Assembly: GCF_036711975.1 (NCBI RefSeq)
Contig: NC_091971.1
Coordinates: 31,875,501 to 31,939,500 of the forward strand
Direction: 5' to 3'
DNA: 64,000 nucleotides
Origin: Onthophagus taurus
Taxonomy: Eukaryota > Arthropoda > Insecta > Coleoptera > Scarabaeidae
In this document: one piece after another, positions 21,959-32,699 of the stretch
Numbering within the stretch: position 1 is the first letter of the stretch
Layout of the letters: each line of letters starts with the position of its first letter
Position numbers and translations under genes: made by a program
The notes under the pieces: generated by a model
The model's input: the letters and a program-made list of their open reading frames with translations, nothing else
Told to the model about the DNA's origin: nothing
Databases searched by the model: none

Positions 21959-24388
21959 TTATTTAACAAATGGAAGGTTATTATAAAAGTAATGATAGTC
22001 TCTTTGTAAACTTGAGTTTAGAGATTGTAATTGCATCCACTTTTCATATTTAATTGGAATTGGACCCTTGTATAATGCTGGAAGATCATCCACTGGACAT
22101 TTAGCTTCTTTTCTCTGACCTTTACTTACTCGGCTATAATGAAGTTCATCAAAATCTTCTGAATGCCTCAATTTATAAAATAAAGAACTATCGGGTGCAT
22201 ATCGCAATGCTCGTATGTCGGTTACGACTGGATCCCCAGCCCGCTTTCCTGGACGTATAGATTTCAAATAATTTAACATGTGAAAATCCTTGAAAAAAGT
22301 ATAATCCAAATAAAAAACTTTATAAGGTTGTTTTTCTCGAGCTTTCAAACAAATGTTAACATAATCGGCTGGTACATTGATGTCTGTGTGCCGCATCCGT
22401 CTCTCAATCGTTGAATGCATCGAATCGGCCTCCATCTGGGTATGGCCTTTTTCGAGGTATTTTTGTTCAATAGTTATATCCAGAGTCATCGATAAGTTTA
22501 TTAATGCGTTGGCCAAAGTAGAATTACGATTTTGCGATGTACAGCCATCACTGTACAATATTACTTTTTGTCTTGGTTCCATATTCATAAAAACATTATC
22601 TATTATAAATTTGCAGATTATAGTAGAATAGTCATTTGCCGAGACACTCCCATTTGATTCATGCCATAAGTAGCAATATCCATTTTTAGCTTTTAGGTCA
22701 AAAAATGTGAAGTTATGTACCATTAACTTCTGTTTGAAGTAAAGTGATGAAGTATTTGACTTCGGTGATAACAGAATTGATTGCAGGTCCATGCAAAAAA
22801 TATGACTTTCTGCTTCTTTATCTTTTATTTTTTCTTCCCTTGCTTCTTTTTTCATTGTCTGGTGTAAGTTGAAAATTTCATCTGATAGATTTCCAGTTCT
22901 ATGACTTACACATTTGTCACATTCGTCTTTCTTTGGACGAAAGAGCGACAAGTTCATTTTCTCAAAAACATGATCAAATGATGTACTGGATGCGAACTTG
23001 CATTTATTATCTGCGCACCATTGTTTGTAAAATGTATAAATTGACGATTTTGACTTTCATAATGGCTCTAAGTAAAATTTTGATGATGACGATCGGCAGT
23101 AATGAGATTCGACCCTTGGTAACTCATTTAAAAAACGCTGTATATTTTCTTTCACTTTCTGATATCGAGTAGCTTTTTCTTTAATACATTTTTTTTTCTT
23201 GTTGTTTTTCAGTATTCTCTCCCACATCTTTATTTATATTCTTTTCCCGAGCAATTTCCTTCAACCAGTCCAAAACCATGTTCTCTTTTACGCAATGTGT
23301 GCGTAAAAACATTTGCTTGCATACTCTTAAACGATCACCTGCTTTTTTTAAGTAGTATTCTAAAGTCTCGCTTCTCCTTGACACATTATCCTCTTTTCTA
23401 TTTCTTTGTCTATTAATAGGCTTAGATACAATTAATAATGCACATACACTTTTCTTGTAGACCATGTCATTTCTGACCAAAAATTATCAAAAATATTCGC
23501 GACATTTTAGCACCGAATTCTCACGCAAGGAAGGTTTGCAGTTGCACCACTCTTGCATTTTTCTCTCCTCTTTTGGCAAATCGTATCTCCATTTTCCATC
23601 GACCATTTTTCTTCCTAAATATTCTTTTCCTTTTTCGCGAAACGACTTTCTTTTACTTTCATTCCATGTTTCGCTGTCTACAAACTGTCTCTCGTTTCTT
23701 TTCCTTTTCATCTCTGGTAAGTCAGATTGTTGAGCTGTGTCATTGCTTACATCATCCTGGGGATGGATGGTAGTTTCAGGTACATAATTTGGATCCCCAT
23801 CATCAGCATCCATTTCTTCATCTTCCTCATGTTTACTATTTAATTCAGGCAGATAATCCGGATCATCTATTTGCACTTCTATCTCTTCTTCAATATTTTT
23901 ATATAGTAAATGTTCTAAAAGAACATTATTTTCTAGTCCAGTCTTTTTATTTTCTTCAATATCACATTCTGTACTCGCTAAGGCTTTGCAAACTTTATTT
24001 ATTTCTAAGGTTGTCTCGTCAGTCTTTCCATCACTTATTCCTATATTATCATATTGTTGTGTAAAACTAAAACTAGATTCGATGGCACAAAGAGAATCAG
24101 TAATTTCTGGAATGTCTAATAATAACAAGCTTTTATCGTCTTGTTTTGGTGTCGGATTGCACAAACTACTACTCTGTTCATTATCACAGAAAGGTGTTAC
24201 AGGGTTACAATTGTGCATTATAGGACATGAATGATTGTTTCTAGCAACTGATCAGGATCAGATTCATTTAAAATTTCATTCAATTGTACAATATTGTTTT
24301 GATTATTCATTGCATTGTGTGTGACTTGATTATTCGGCAGCCTAAAGTTTGCCGAAATCTGCCTATAATTTTTTTTTATCTTTGACAT
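21959..24388 (-). pseudogene. DDE-like transposase of unfamiliar family, copy A1
   Basis: Minus-strand gene from about ATG 24388 to stop at 21959, broken by roughly four frameshifts (near 24230, 23490, 23425, 23180). Order of blocks: acidic low-complexity N-terminus; a cysteine cluster (WCNCKP..., KCREYF); VESHYCRSSSSKFYL; FRPKKDECDKC; FCMDLQSILLSPKSNTSSLY; LYSDGCTSQNRNSTLANAL; YLEKGHTQMEADSMHS. In the 332-codon last frame the acidic candidates are D57, D137 and E169 (or E176/D178). The layout implies an RNase H-like DDE enzyme. I cannot name the family with confidence; Sola-like is one possibility. Copy A2 is at 43645-45602. Confidence 0.75.
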
Positions 24389-24436
24389 ACTCAATTATGT
24401 TTGCTGAAATGAAATTAAAAACTAATTATAAATTAT

Positions 24437-24876
24437 TTTGTCCACGACTACCTTATAATATATACCTTATAAATGAGTTTTCTAAAACAAAATGGTAGTC
24501 ATTTTCACGGAGTGAATAATAGCGGTGAATAATAATCATTATCCACGGGTAGCCATCTTGACCAGACTAATAATAATTATTTGAAACGTTAAAAGTTCAA
24601 AAAACGTGAATTTAATTCAATTTTTTAGGAGTTTCTAAATGTTTGACATTAAAAAAACCTAAACAAATTCCTTTTTTCGTATGATTTAAGCATAAATTAA
24701 TTAATTTTCCTAAAGAAAACGACGTTTTATAAAACTGACATTTAATTTTGACAAATTGTTGTGAAGTTGGTTACAGTTAGTAACATTGAATTTGTGTCAC
24801 ATTGACGTTTAACCTTTATTCAAAAATTTATTTAAAAAATAAATTTATGGAATCAATTTAAATAGTCGTGGACAAA
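24437..24876. mobile_element. Fold-back element (MITE), about 440 bp
   Basis: TTTGTCCACGACTA at 24437-24450 and its reverse complement at 24863-24876 mark the ends. A second pair of inverted words (GTGAATAATA-type) lies at about 24510-24540 and just outside at 24910-24990. No coding sequence. The transposon family is not evident. Confidence 0.55.
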
Positions 24877-24879
24877 GTA

Positions 24880-25942
24880 TAGTATTCTACTCGCATATAA
24901 TGAGCTATTATTCACTCAGGTTAATTATGCCACTCGCTACGCTCGTGACATAAACTTAACCTTCGTGAATAATAGCCCTCATTATATGCTCATATAATAA
25001 TATACTATTATTATACGAAACCTCTCGCAAATCCCACAAGTCCAACTGAGTTAATATATAACATAATATAGAATAACTTACCTTTAGCAAAAATTGTAAA
25101 TAAAGTCACACTGATACCGGATGTTTACATATAATTTGTTTTTCAACAGAACCCTCTGTTCACTGCATGCTGGATTACTCTGCAATGAGGACTTACGGCT
25201 ATTACGTTGTAACGAAGTTACATTATTTTTATTTTTCAAAAACCGAATATTCCGAAAAATTACCGAAAATTTAATATATCCGAGTATACTTCCCACACTA
25301 CCTCGATACGTTACAGTTTCCACCCGATTTATAGAAATTCCGAAAAAGATATCTTATCTCCTTATCACCGCCCGTTTATGCAACCCAATTCACATTTTAT
25401 TAATTTTGATAATTTTCTTAATTAGACTTTGATTTTCTCCATTTTCCATTTCGAAACCGTTATCTTAAATTCCAACAACGTTCCCTGACCGAATCATCAA
25501 TAAATGAATGTGATTAATAAAATTGCTGAATCACGAAAACATGTGCTTTCCGAAAAATTATTATCAAATAATTAAATAATGCCGAAACTAACTAATTTCC
25601 AAACAATATATGACAAGCCACATGTTTCTATCAGTCCAGCCGACCGTCCCGAGGAAGTTTCAGCAGCCAGCGAGCTACCGTCGAGCTACCGTATAGCGAC
25701 TATTTTTTATGATGCGGAATTAGAAATCGTAGACCGACCAAACCGATTTCAAACATTTACAAATATCATGAAATAACCGTTGAACGATTCTAAAGATGAT
25801 CCGCTTATTATTAATACAATAATTCACCGAAAATCATCCCGCATCATAATTAATTAAATTACTCCATTCCTGATGGTCATCCGTTGAAAATATTGTCCAT
25901 GTAGGATTGCCCCGAACATCACCCAACTGCTGGAATTGTTTT
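24880..25942. other. No gene recognised
   Basis: Mixed AT-rich DNA with a patch of inverted words around 24910-24990 (TTATTCACTCAGGTTAA ... TTAACCTTCGTGAATAA). The 65-codon frame at 25579 has no recognisable family. Confidence 0.4.
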
Positions 25943-26888
25943 GTGTTAAGGTGCGCGTAAATTAATACCGATTAATTGGTGTTGACGTGAAACACGTGGT
26001 CGGGAAAACATCTGTGAATATAAGTGCCGTAAACAGTGGCCGATTTTGTTAAAAATATTTTTGTGATTTTCTGTATAAGTAAGGGTATCTTTTGATTTGT
26101 ATTATAAATTTTTCCGTTAATTATTGTTGATTAATTGTTAATTACTCCGCTGTTCTTTAACCGATTTTACCCGTTCAAAAACTATAATTATGTAATTTTA
26201 TGTCCCGCATCCGATAGCGCCGTCAGAATTTTGCTATTTTTGTTAGTTAGCGCCGCGCATTGTAAATTAGTCGTTGATAACTTGTACTGATACGATCCCC
26301 CACGCGGAAAAATCCAGTTTTCGCCCCAAAATGGTATAAATAGCCGGCCAAAATTCTGACTTTTAACAGTTCTTCATCGGTACTACGACCGTCTTCAACA
26401 AGTACTACAACAGTCTTCGTCAATAGTTAATTTCCGAAATATCCGTATTTCAGTTTACCGTAAGTCCAATTTATTTTGATAGACTTTGATTTTATTTTGC
26501 TGTTAATTTTCATTGATTGTTGTACATTTTGTCCCAACCTTAATACTCTTGGAAGGTTCTTCGAGTATTCCGTTCCTTTGCACCTTAGGAAGGTTTCCAG
26601 GTGTATCCCATACCTCCGCCTCATATTTTTTATTTATTTAATTTAAATTCAATTATTATAAAGTCAAAGTCTAGTCAATTTATTCCCACCGTCCCCATTC
26701 TCCGACCGTGGTCACAAAGCAATAAACTGCCCTCCTATTTGTTTATTTGTTTATTTTTAATAAAGTTGATAGTTATTTGTATTCCGAATTTTTCTTGTGT
26801 TCTTCATTCCCATACCGAATCCCTGGATCTCCGACTGTAACCCCCAAAAGTTACCTGGAGGCGAAAGAGTTCCTTAACTCTCTAAACA
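25943..26888 (+). mobile_element. Candidate long terminal repeat of an LTR retrotransposon
   Basis: Begins TGTTAAGG and ends CTAAACA (TGTT...AACA). Inside are a TATA box (GGTATAAATAG at 26333-26343), a plausible initiator about 30 bp downstream, and AATAAA near the 3' part (26758-26763). TGGCGCCCGAGACCG begins at 26893, a few bases after the end, and looks like a tRNA primer-binding site. The internal region is lost beyond about 27030 and I find no second LTR, so boundaries are provisional. Confidence 0.5.
26333..26343 (+). promoter_or_regulatory. TATA box of the candidate LTR
   Basis: TATAAATA in a GC-richer context (GGTATAAATAGCCGGCC), followed after about 25 bp by CAGTTCTTCATC, an insect-like initiator. 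It would drive the retrotransposon transcript rather than a host gene. Confidence 0.5.
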
Positions 26889-26892
26889 TAAG

Positions 26893-26910
26893 GTGGCGCC
26901 CGAGACCGTT
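26893..26910 (+). other. Candidate primer-binding site
   Basis: TGGCGCCCGAGACCGTTA lies just downstream of the candidate LTR and has the TGGCGCC start common to primer-binding sites complementary to tRNA 3' ends. Confidence 0.45.
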
Positions 26911-27131
26911 AACATCCCGAACACATAACAGGGCACCAAGACCCCTTTTCCTAGGACCGAACCAGGATAGGTCGTCGCAACGTGTTGGGTTCAACGAGCA
27001 TGGACTTGTGGGGTTTACTAAATTTTAAATTAACGAAAAAGTAATTTTTACAGGAATATGTAATTTTTTCAGTCAATAGATTAATTTTTCCTCAACAGAT
27101 GCTACTAAAATGTCCATTTAGACCAAAAGTG

Positions 27132-27605
27132 GACTTACGGGTTTTGCAGATTAGGCCGACGATATGTTGGGTTGGTTGTAATATAGAGTCTATAAATTGA
27201 TAGGGATGGGGGTTAAAGGGGTTGATGGGATAACAGGATTGTTTATGGAAGGGTGGGGGGGGGGGGGGGTTGATGTCCAAGGGACCCAGAGTAGTGCGAA
27301 TTCAGATCGACATCGTATTCTGAAATCCTCGTCTATCTGGGGGTTTACGGGGTGGGGTGTAGGGTTGTTTTAGGAAAGAATATAGTGGTTTGTATGCAGT
27401 TTGGGTTTGGTCGTTGAGACACGTTAGATCAGGGTTATTGTTTATGAATTTATTAATTTCATATCCTTCGAGGATTTCCATGAGATGACCTTTGGTAATG
27501 TGATGTAGTATTTTCGTGTTTTTTTCGTCGTTGAATTCGTGGTTAAGATTGGTTGAGTGAAAATTAAAAATAAAAATCCCTTAAAGTGCAAAAACCGAAG
27601 TTTAA
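27132..27605 (-). pseudogene. Penelope-like element fragment with inverted arm, copy 2
   Basis: On the minus strand, about 27310-27560 reads EFNDEKNTKILHHITKGHLM, EILEGYEINKFINNNPDLTC and LNDQTQ, which resembles the segment beyond the GIY-YIG motif of Penelope-like retroelements. The flanking blocks at 27132-27164 and 27552-27605 are the reverse complements of blocks at 21512-21545 and about 20907-20960. A run of 15 G at 27255-27269 lies within. Confidence 0.6.
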
Positions 27606-27917
27606 TTTACACACATGAAATGGAAAGAAAATCACCAAAAAATATTATTTTTTTTATACTTACCTTTCAAGTTATTTTTTATTATCATTAAAATTATTTT
27701 GGTGTCAAAATTTCGTAGTTTTCATTTATTGCGGGTTGATGTTAAATTTCAAACTACGTGGCGCTCATTGGCAATAATATTTTCTCTTGAAGAACTCATA
27801 CCCCGCCGACTGTGGCACAAGCGACCATCAACTTTGCAAACATTTTACCACCAGACACTAAAGAATTTGATGAACAAAATTTTGTTTATTGTAAATTATT
27901 GGTTTAAAAAAAAAAAA

Positions 27918-28330
27918 GCCACGTAACAAGTGTCGACCCACTCGTGACGTATGCTGCGGTGCTCGAGTTTTACTGGAATCCGCTGTATTGTACGTCGCGC
28001 GCGCAATCTACTATCTACCAAACGCCGTCGTACAGTTCGCGTAGTGAGTGCGCCTTCCCCTGCCGGTGGCCAAACAGCTCCAAGTTGCCTTGAGGAGGAC
28101 ACACACGACGCTAAAGCGCTGAGCACAAGAGCGCGATCCTCGTGTGCTGGGGACGCGCAGGGTCGTCCCGGCCGCGGCTGAAGCTACCTATGTCCTACCT
28201 CAGACCATTCTCGCCATGCCCGTTGCACTACCGATATTCAATTTCACAGAACGATACACCCTCAATGTGCATACCCACAAACATTCCTTGCTCAAACTCG
28301 CTTAAATAACGCGATCGCCCATCCATTCCG
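27918..28330 (-). pseudogene. Tc1 transposase, N-terminal half
   Basis: Minus strand reads VVQRAWREWSEVGHR, SRQLGAVWPPAGEGALTTRT, VRRRLVDSRLRARRTIQRIP and KLEHRSIRHEWVDTCYVA, the paired helix-turn-helix region of a Tc1 transposase, with a GRPR-like hinge and a stop upstream. It runs straight into poly-T of the insert at 27917. Joined conceptually to 19886 it continues into the catalytic half. Local GC content is well above the surroundings. Confidence 0.85.
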
Positions 28331-28585
28331 CACAGAGTACGATAACAATGTGGTCCCTCACACCACACTAAAAACGACCGCTATTTTCCATCCACTTCGG
28401 TCTCCATAGCGATAGAATGTTCCACTTGGAAGAGCGGCTCAGTCAACAATGCCGCGACAGAACAACTCGAAACTCCCTGAATAAACTCGTCTACAGTAAA
28501 CCTTTGTGCTCCGCAAATATTATGGATTTATCTTCACGCGTTTAGATTATATAGAGTGTGCTCGTGAATTATTTCCAACAGTGTA

Positions 28586-29020
28586 CATTGGAGTACACGC
28601 CAAATTCCATCAATGAGTAAAGTTAGAAAAATTCAATTTTAAATCTACGATTTCTTCTTCAAAATAACGTTAAAACATCAAAGGATGGATGAAAAATGTG
28701 CTTTAGGAGCTGAACTAATTTAATTGATACCTTTGGAAGCAAACTAAACGGTTTTAAATAAGATTTCTACCAACAAAAATTTCTCTGTCCAAATTTTATG
28801 GTTATGTTTTTCTCGATGAACTATGAAATGGTTATTTTTAGCACTGTACCTTAAATAAGCGATAGAGCGGCGTTGCGAAGCGGTAGAGTTAAACTCAAAT
28901 AACATTGATATTCCTACTGTCCACACCTTTTAATATACTATTCACATTTTTTATCCACATGTGAATATAAAATTTCGAAAACATTGCCACAAATTGAAAA
29001 TAGATTATGTTTCTTACAAC
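28586..29020. other. No feature recognised
   Basis: Spacer right of Tc1 element A. No coding sequence beyond short chance frames. Confidence 0.4.
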
Positions 29021-29021
29021 T

Positions 29022-29835
29022 AAGGGTAGGCACACACGGTCGATTTTTCATCGACGAAACAATTTAGTTGAATTGGTTTGAAATCGCGATGCATTATCAA
29101 TTTAACCGACTAAACTGTTTAGTTGTTCATAAATCGTGTTGTATGCACACACATATCGATTTCGAAAGAACTTGTATTTATATTGTATTGAATATTGAAT
29201 AATACCGGGAAATAATTCAAATTTTTAAAATAATGTAATTGAATTACTTTAATATACAGTGTAGTAATTAATTATCGTACTCGACGTCATCATTGCAAGT
29301 ATGCAACCAATATCACAATATTGGTATTGCAATACACGATTTGCGTATGATGCGTATTGCACTGTGATTTTGGTTGCATACTTGCAATGATGACGTCGGG
29401 TACGATAATTAATTAACACACTGTATTTAGTGTAGTATATAATTAACTGCGGTAGTAAAACGGAAAATAATTTAACTTAATTTTTGATATAAATTCACTT
29501 ATCATAAAATAATTGAGAGAAACTAAAGTAGTAATCGATTTATGTTATACTAGAGAAGACACTTCAACGCTCACTAAAGTTGCGCCCGCAACCTAAATTC
29601 CTAAAAAGCTCAACTAAACTATCGACCGTGTGTGCGCTTTAATATGAAGCTGTCATTATTGCAGTTGTACGATAGTTGCACAACTTTTTAATCATAAGTG
29701 CACATCGACTCCTTTTGATTAAAAAATCGAGTTGATCTGCAGTTGTATTGTGTGCACACCTACATTAAACTTAATACATTTATTTCCATCGACTAAACTA
29801 TCGGCCGTCTAAAAATCGACCGTGTGTAATTACAT
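29022..29835. mobile_element. Cluster of MITE ends with ACACACGGTCGAT motif
   Basis: The word CACACGGTCGAT occurs at about 29033-29044 (plus) and as its complement at 29621-29634 and 29814-29827. At least one fold-back element of 600-800 bp, probably with a second one overlapping, is implied. No coding capacity. The 167-bp element at 29257-29423 is nested inside. Confidence 0.6.
29257..29423. mobile_element. 167-bp mariner-type fold-back MITE
   Basis: TA (29255-29256), then CAGTGTAGTAATTAATTATC. The reverse-complementary end finishes CACACTG at 29423 before TA (29424-29425). The arms remain complementary for about 60 bp, including GACGTCATCATTGCAAGTAT, so the whole element is nearly one hairpin. 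Target TA duplication and CAGTG ends are typical of Tc1/mariner-derived MITEs. Confidence 0.9.
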
Positions 29836-30105
29836 ATTTAACAATATGATGAACTAATGTTCTTTTGACAAATTGTTTGTTAGTTACTTGTGCAACGTGG
29901 ATTGTGCCACGTTCACACAGACCCCATGTAAAGATACAGAAAGTTTTAATAATGAATTGTGTTTGAAATTTCTGATTTCAATTAAGGCCAGGCGCGCACT
30001 CGCGACTTTATTGTTGACCAACTTAAAAAGTTATTAAAAAGTTGCCATTAGATTCCCGCTCAGCGCACTATCGACTAGATAGTTGCTGCAGTCTTAAATT
30101 TCAAC

Positions 30106-32026
30106 ATGGACGCTACTGATGTAGCATGTGTCTGTGCGTTGATTATCAAAAGAAGAAAAAGGAAGAACAGACGTTTTTTGGTTCATCCCCTCATTAGTCA
30201 GCGACTGTTTAATGGTCAATTTTATAAACTGTTTGAAACATTGAAGGATCACCCCATGAAATTCTTCAATTACTATAGAATGAGTTATACGAGTTTTAAC
30301 ATCTTACTGACTGCAGTTCAAGATCGTATTGTACATCAAAATACCCGTATGTGCTTAGCAGTGCCAGTACCGGAAAGATTGTCTGTAACGCTCAGGTAGG
30401 AACACACAAGATTTTGAAAAAGTAATTTTTATTTTTTAAAGTAACATATTTAATTTATTGTGGATATGGTTGATGTGGAAGATCCATCATCCCATGATGG
30501 TGGGGTTTCTGTATACGATAATGTATTTTGAGATGGACCAGCAAAAGAGGTGTAGGGTTGATGTTAATACACTTGCTGCTCTGGGGGTCCTGATGTAAAG
30601 TTGGTGAAGTATTGCCTCAACGGTGCAGACGGAACAGGAGTTGCGTTTTTTGATAACCGGACGCGTCTCATTACATTCATAATTTCCGTTTTAGCTGTAA
30701 ATTTCTGCTCTTCATCGAATTTTTTAAACGCTGGCAGTAGCGATAGAAGAAAATATCTATCTTCATCTACTTCCTCCGTCTTCTTTTCACGTAGTGTGTC
30801 CAATAATGACTCCTCATAGCTCTTTGTCGATTTGTATTTTTTAGATGTACTCGATATAAAATTACGATTGTTTGGTGTTGGGTTTTCTAAATCTGGCTGC
30901 ATTATTTCCACTTCTCCAATATCCGTATCTGTGTTTGTGGTAACTGGTGACATTACGTTACCTGGTGTTTCTCTGTTTTCGATCGAATTTGCAAGAAATA
31001 ATAATTGGTCGAAATACAAATATTTTCTCCTCTTTTTCGCTCCAGATCCGGACGGAGCTTTTCTCTGAGCCTCATACTCACGTCTAAAACATGTTCTCAG
31101 ATTTCTTCCATTTCGATTGTAAATCATTACCTATAATATATATGTGTTTACCACAATAATATTGTTTCTTACAGATATTTGGCAACAGGCAACAGCTTCG
31201 CCTCTTTGCATTTTGAATATTTACTTGGCCAAACAAGAATAAGAGAAATTGTGAGAGATACATGTATCGCTATTTGGGAATGTTTAGTGTCTATATATAT
31301 GCAACCAAAAAATACTGATGATTGGTTACGTATAGCAAACAATTTTTACAAGCGAACAAATTTTCCTAACTGCATTGGAGCCATCGACGGCAAACATATT
31401 AGAATAAAAAAACCTGCTTCCAGTGGATCTGAATTCTTCAACTATAAGTGTTTCTTTTCAACTGTGTTGCTTGGAGTAGCAGATTCCGACTACTGTTTTA
31501 CTTCAATAGAAGTTGGAGCCTATGGTTCTGCAAGTGATTCCAATATTTTCAAGAAATCAAAATTTGGCAGTTTACTTGAAAAAGGACAGTTAAATATACC
31601 AGGCCCAACACTGCTACCAAATGGGGAACCGGAACTGTCATGCCGTTTATAATTTTAGGCGATGAAGCATTTGCTACTTCAGAACATATTCTACGTCCAT
31701 ATCCTAGCAAAAATTTGTCAGTTACGAAACGTGTCTTTAACTATAGGCTATCAAGAGCCCGTAGAATGGTGGAGTGCTCGTTTGACATATTAGCTGGCAA
31801 ATGGAGGATACTGAATAGGCCATTAGATACCAGTCTTGAATTATCCGATATCATTATAAAAGCATGCTGCATTCTCCACAATTTTGTTAGGAAGCATGAT
31901 GGAGTTTGTTTCGAAGACAGTTTGTACGAATGTCATTTAGATAACATGGATCCCGTTGGAACAAGAGGTACCGTTAGAGGTATTCACATTAAAGACTATT
32001 TTGCAAAATATTTCACCTCTCCTTAG
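30106..32026 (+). pseudogene. Harbinger transposase, two exons, one frameshift
   Basis: Exon 1 is 30106-30395 (MDATDVACVCALIIKRRKRK...). Donor GTAGGA is at 30396, the 779-bp intron ends at acceptor TTTCTTACAG (31174), and exon 2 is 31175-32026. Splicing is phase 2 and gives TLRYLATG, matching the family. Catalytic residues: D in GAIDGKHIR, D in ILGDEAFA, E in MVECSFDILAGKWRI. A one-base frameshift near 31615-31640 separates PNGEPEL from MPFIILGDEAF, so the copy is inactive as it stands unless this is a sequencing error. The intron contains the second exon of the antisense MADF gene. Confidence 0.88.
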
Positions 32027-32496
32027 GGAACTGTTCATTGGCAATATGACAAAATTTAAATAAAAATGCCAATACAATATACAGGCTGATTCAAAAGCAT
32101 TTGGCTAAAATGAAACCCCATGTGGAATAACCAATTTTAAGTCGAAATGAAAGAAATTTTTTTTTTTTTCGATCGGCTCAAAGTTTCATTTTCTGTGTCG
32201 GGTGCAAAACTGAAAGTTTTATAAAAGCAAAAAGTAGCTAACATTTCCGAAAAAAAAAAAATTTAAATCAAAAGTAAAGAATAACAATTTTTCTTTTCTT
32301 TAATTAGCATTCGTTCTTGAAATATTCACTAAATCGTTTACTCTGAGCTAAGGATTTTTTTGTGTTTGGTTTTTATAACATATTCAATTGTTATACTTCA
32401 ACGACTTTTTAAAAAATAATAAAACTTTGAAGTCGATTATCAACTTAAAATTAGCTATACCACATGGAGTTTCATTTTAGCTTTTATAATTATAGA

Positions 32497-32530
<34 letters not shown>

Positions 32531-32699
32531 CTGTTTTCTCAGCACCGGAAAGATTATGCCAGTTCGCTACAAATTTTTCAAAGATTTCCGCCCATAATTT
32601 CTGTTTTAGATTTTTGTCGGCATATTCTTTTAATTTGATATTGTATAAAGCCAGTCTCTTTTCTATTTCACTAATAAATAATTCTACGTCTACAGACAT
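30564..32699 (-). CDS. Harbinger MADF-BESS protein, exons interleaved with transposase
   Basis: Exon 1 starts at ATG 32699 and encodes the first half of a MADF domain (ELFISEIEKRLALYN, KLWAEIFEKFVANWHN). Exon 2 is 31130-30564 after acceptor AG at 31132-31131; it completes MADF (NLRTCFRREYEAQRK) and ends in a BESS motif (DEDRYFLLSLLPAFKKFDEE). The intron between them spans transposase exon 2. The expected phase-0 donor after GAGAAAACA, near 32540, is not canonical: the sequence runs into a (TA)n tract as ACAGATATAT where ACAGTATAT would be a donor. Splicing may therefore be lost. Confidence 0.75.
32104..32481. mobile_element. MITE within the MADF gene intron
   Basis: GCTAAAATGAAACCCCATGTGG at about 32104 and its near-perfect reverse complement ending at 32481 form inverted termini of about 35-40 bp. 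The interior is AT-rich with homopolymers. No coding; family not determined. Confidence 0.7.
32505..32531. repeat. (TA)n microsatellite
   Basis: Uninterrupted alternating TA of about 27 bp, directly beside the expected 5' splice site of the antisense MADF gene. Confidence 0.9.

Larger units (their letters stand above)
19883..27917. mobile_element. Composite insert inside Tc1 element A
   Basis: Bounded on the right by a run of 12 A (27906-27917) and by imperfect short repeats at the junctions (GGCAAC left, AGCCAC right). The poly-A suggests that a retrotransposed sequence started it. It now holds Penelope-like fragments in inverted positions, a DDE-like pseudogene (21959-24388), a fold-back element and an LTR, so it is a multi-step accumulation. 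Which element entered first is not resolved. Confidence 0.6.
19141..28583 (-). mobile_element. Tc1-like element A, split by an 8-kb insertion
   Basis: Left end: TA (19139-19140) then CACTGTTGGAAATAATTCAC. Right end: the reverse complement, GTGAATTATTTCCAACAGTG, ending at 28583 before TA (28584-28585). The terminal inverted repeats match for at least 28 bp. The C-terminal half of the transposase lies beside the left end and the N-terminal half beside the right end, both on the minus strand, so one element has been opened by foreign DNA between about 19883 and 27917. Confidence 0.9.

Noticed and set aside
23464..24234. Plus-strand frames opposite the A1 transposase
   Set aside because: Low-complexity shadows of the acidic N-terminal coding region on the minus strand.
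26333..26343. TATA box as promoter of a host gene
   Set aside because: No coding sequence follows; LTR-like ends and a primer-binding site explain it better.
27951..28181. GC-rich plus-strand frame of 76 codons
   Set aside because: Antisense shadow of the Tc1 N-terminal half, which has the recognisable helix-turn-helix on the minus strand.
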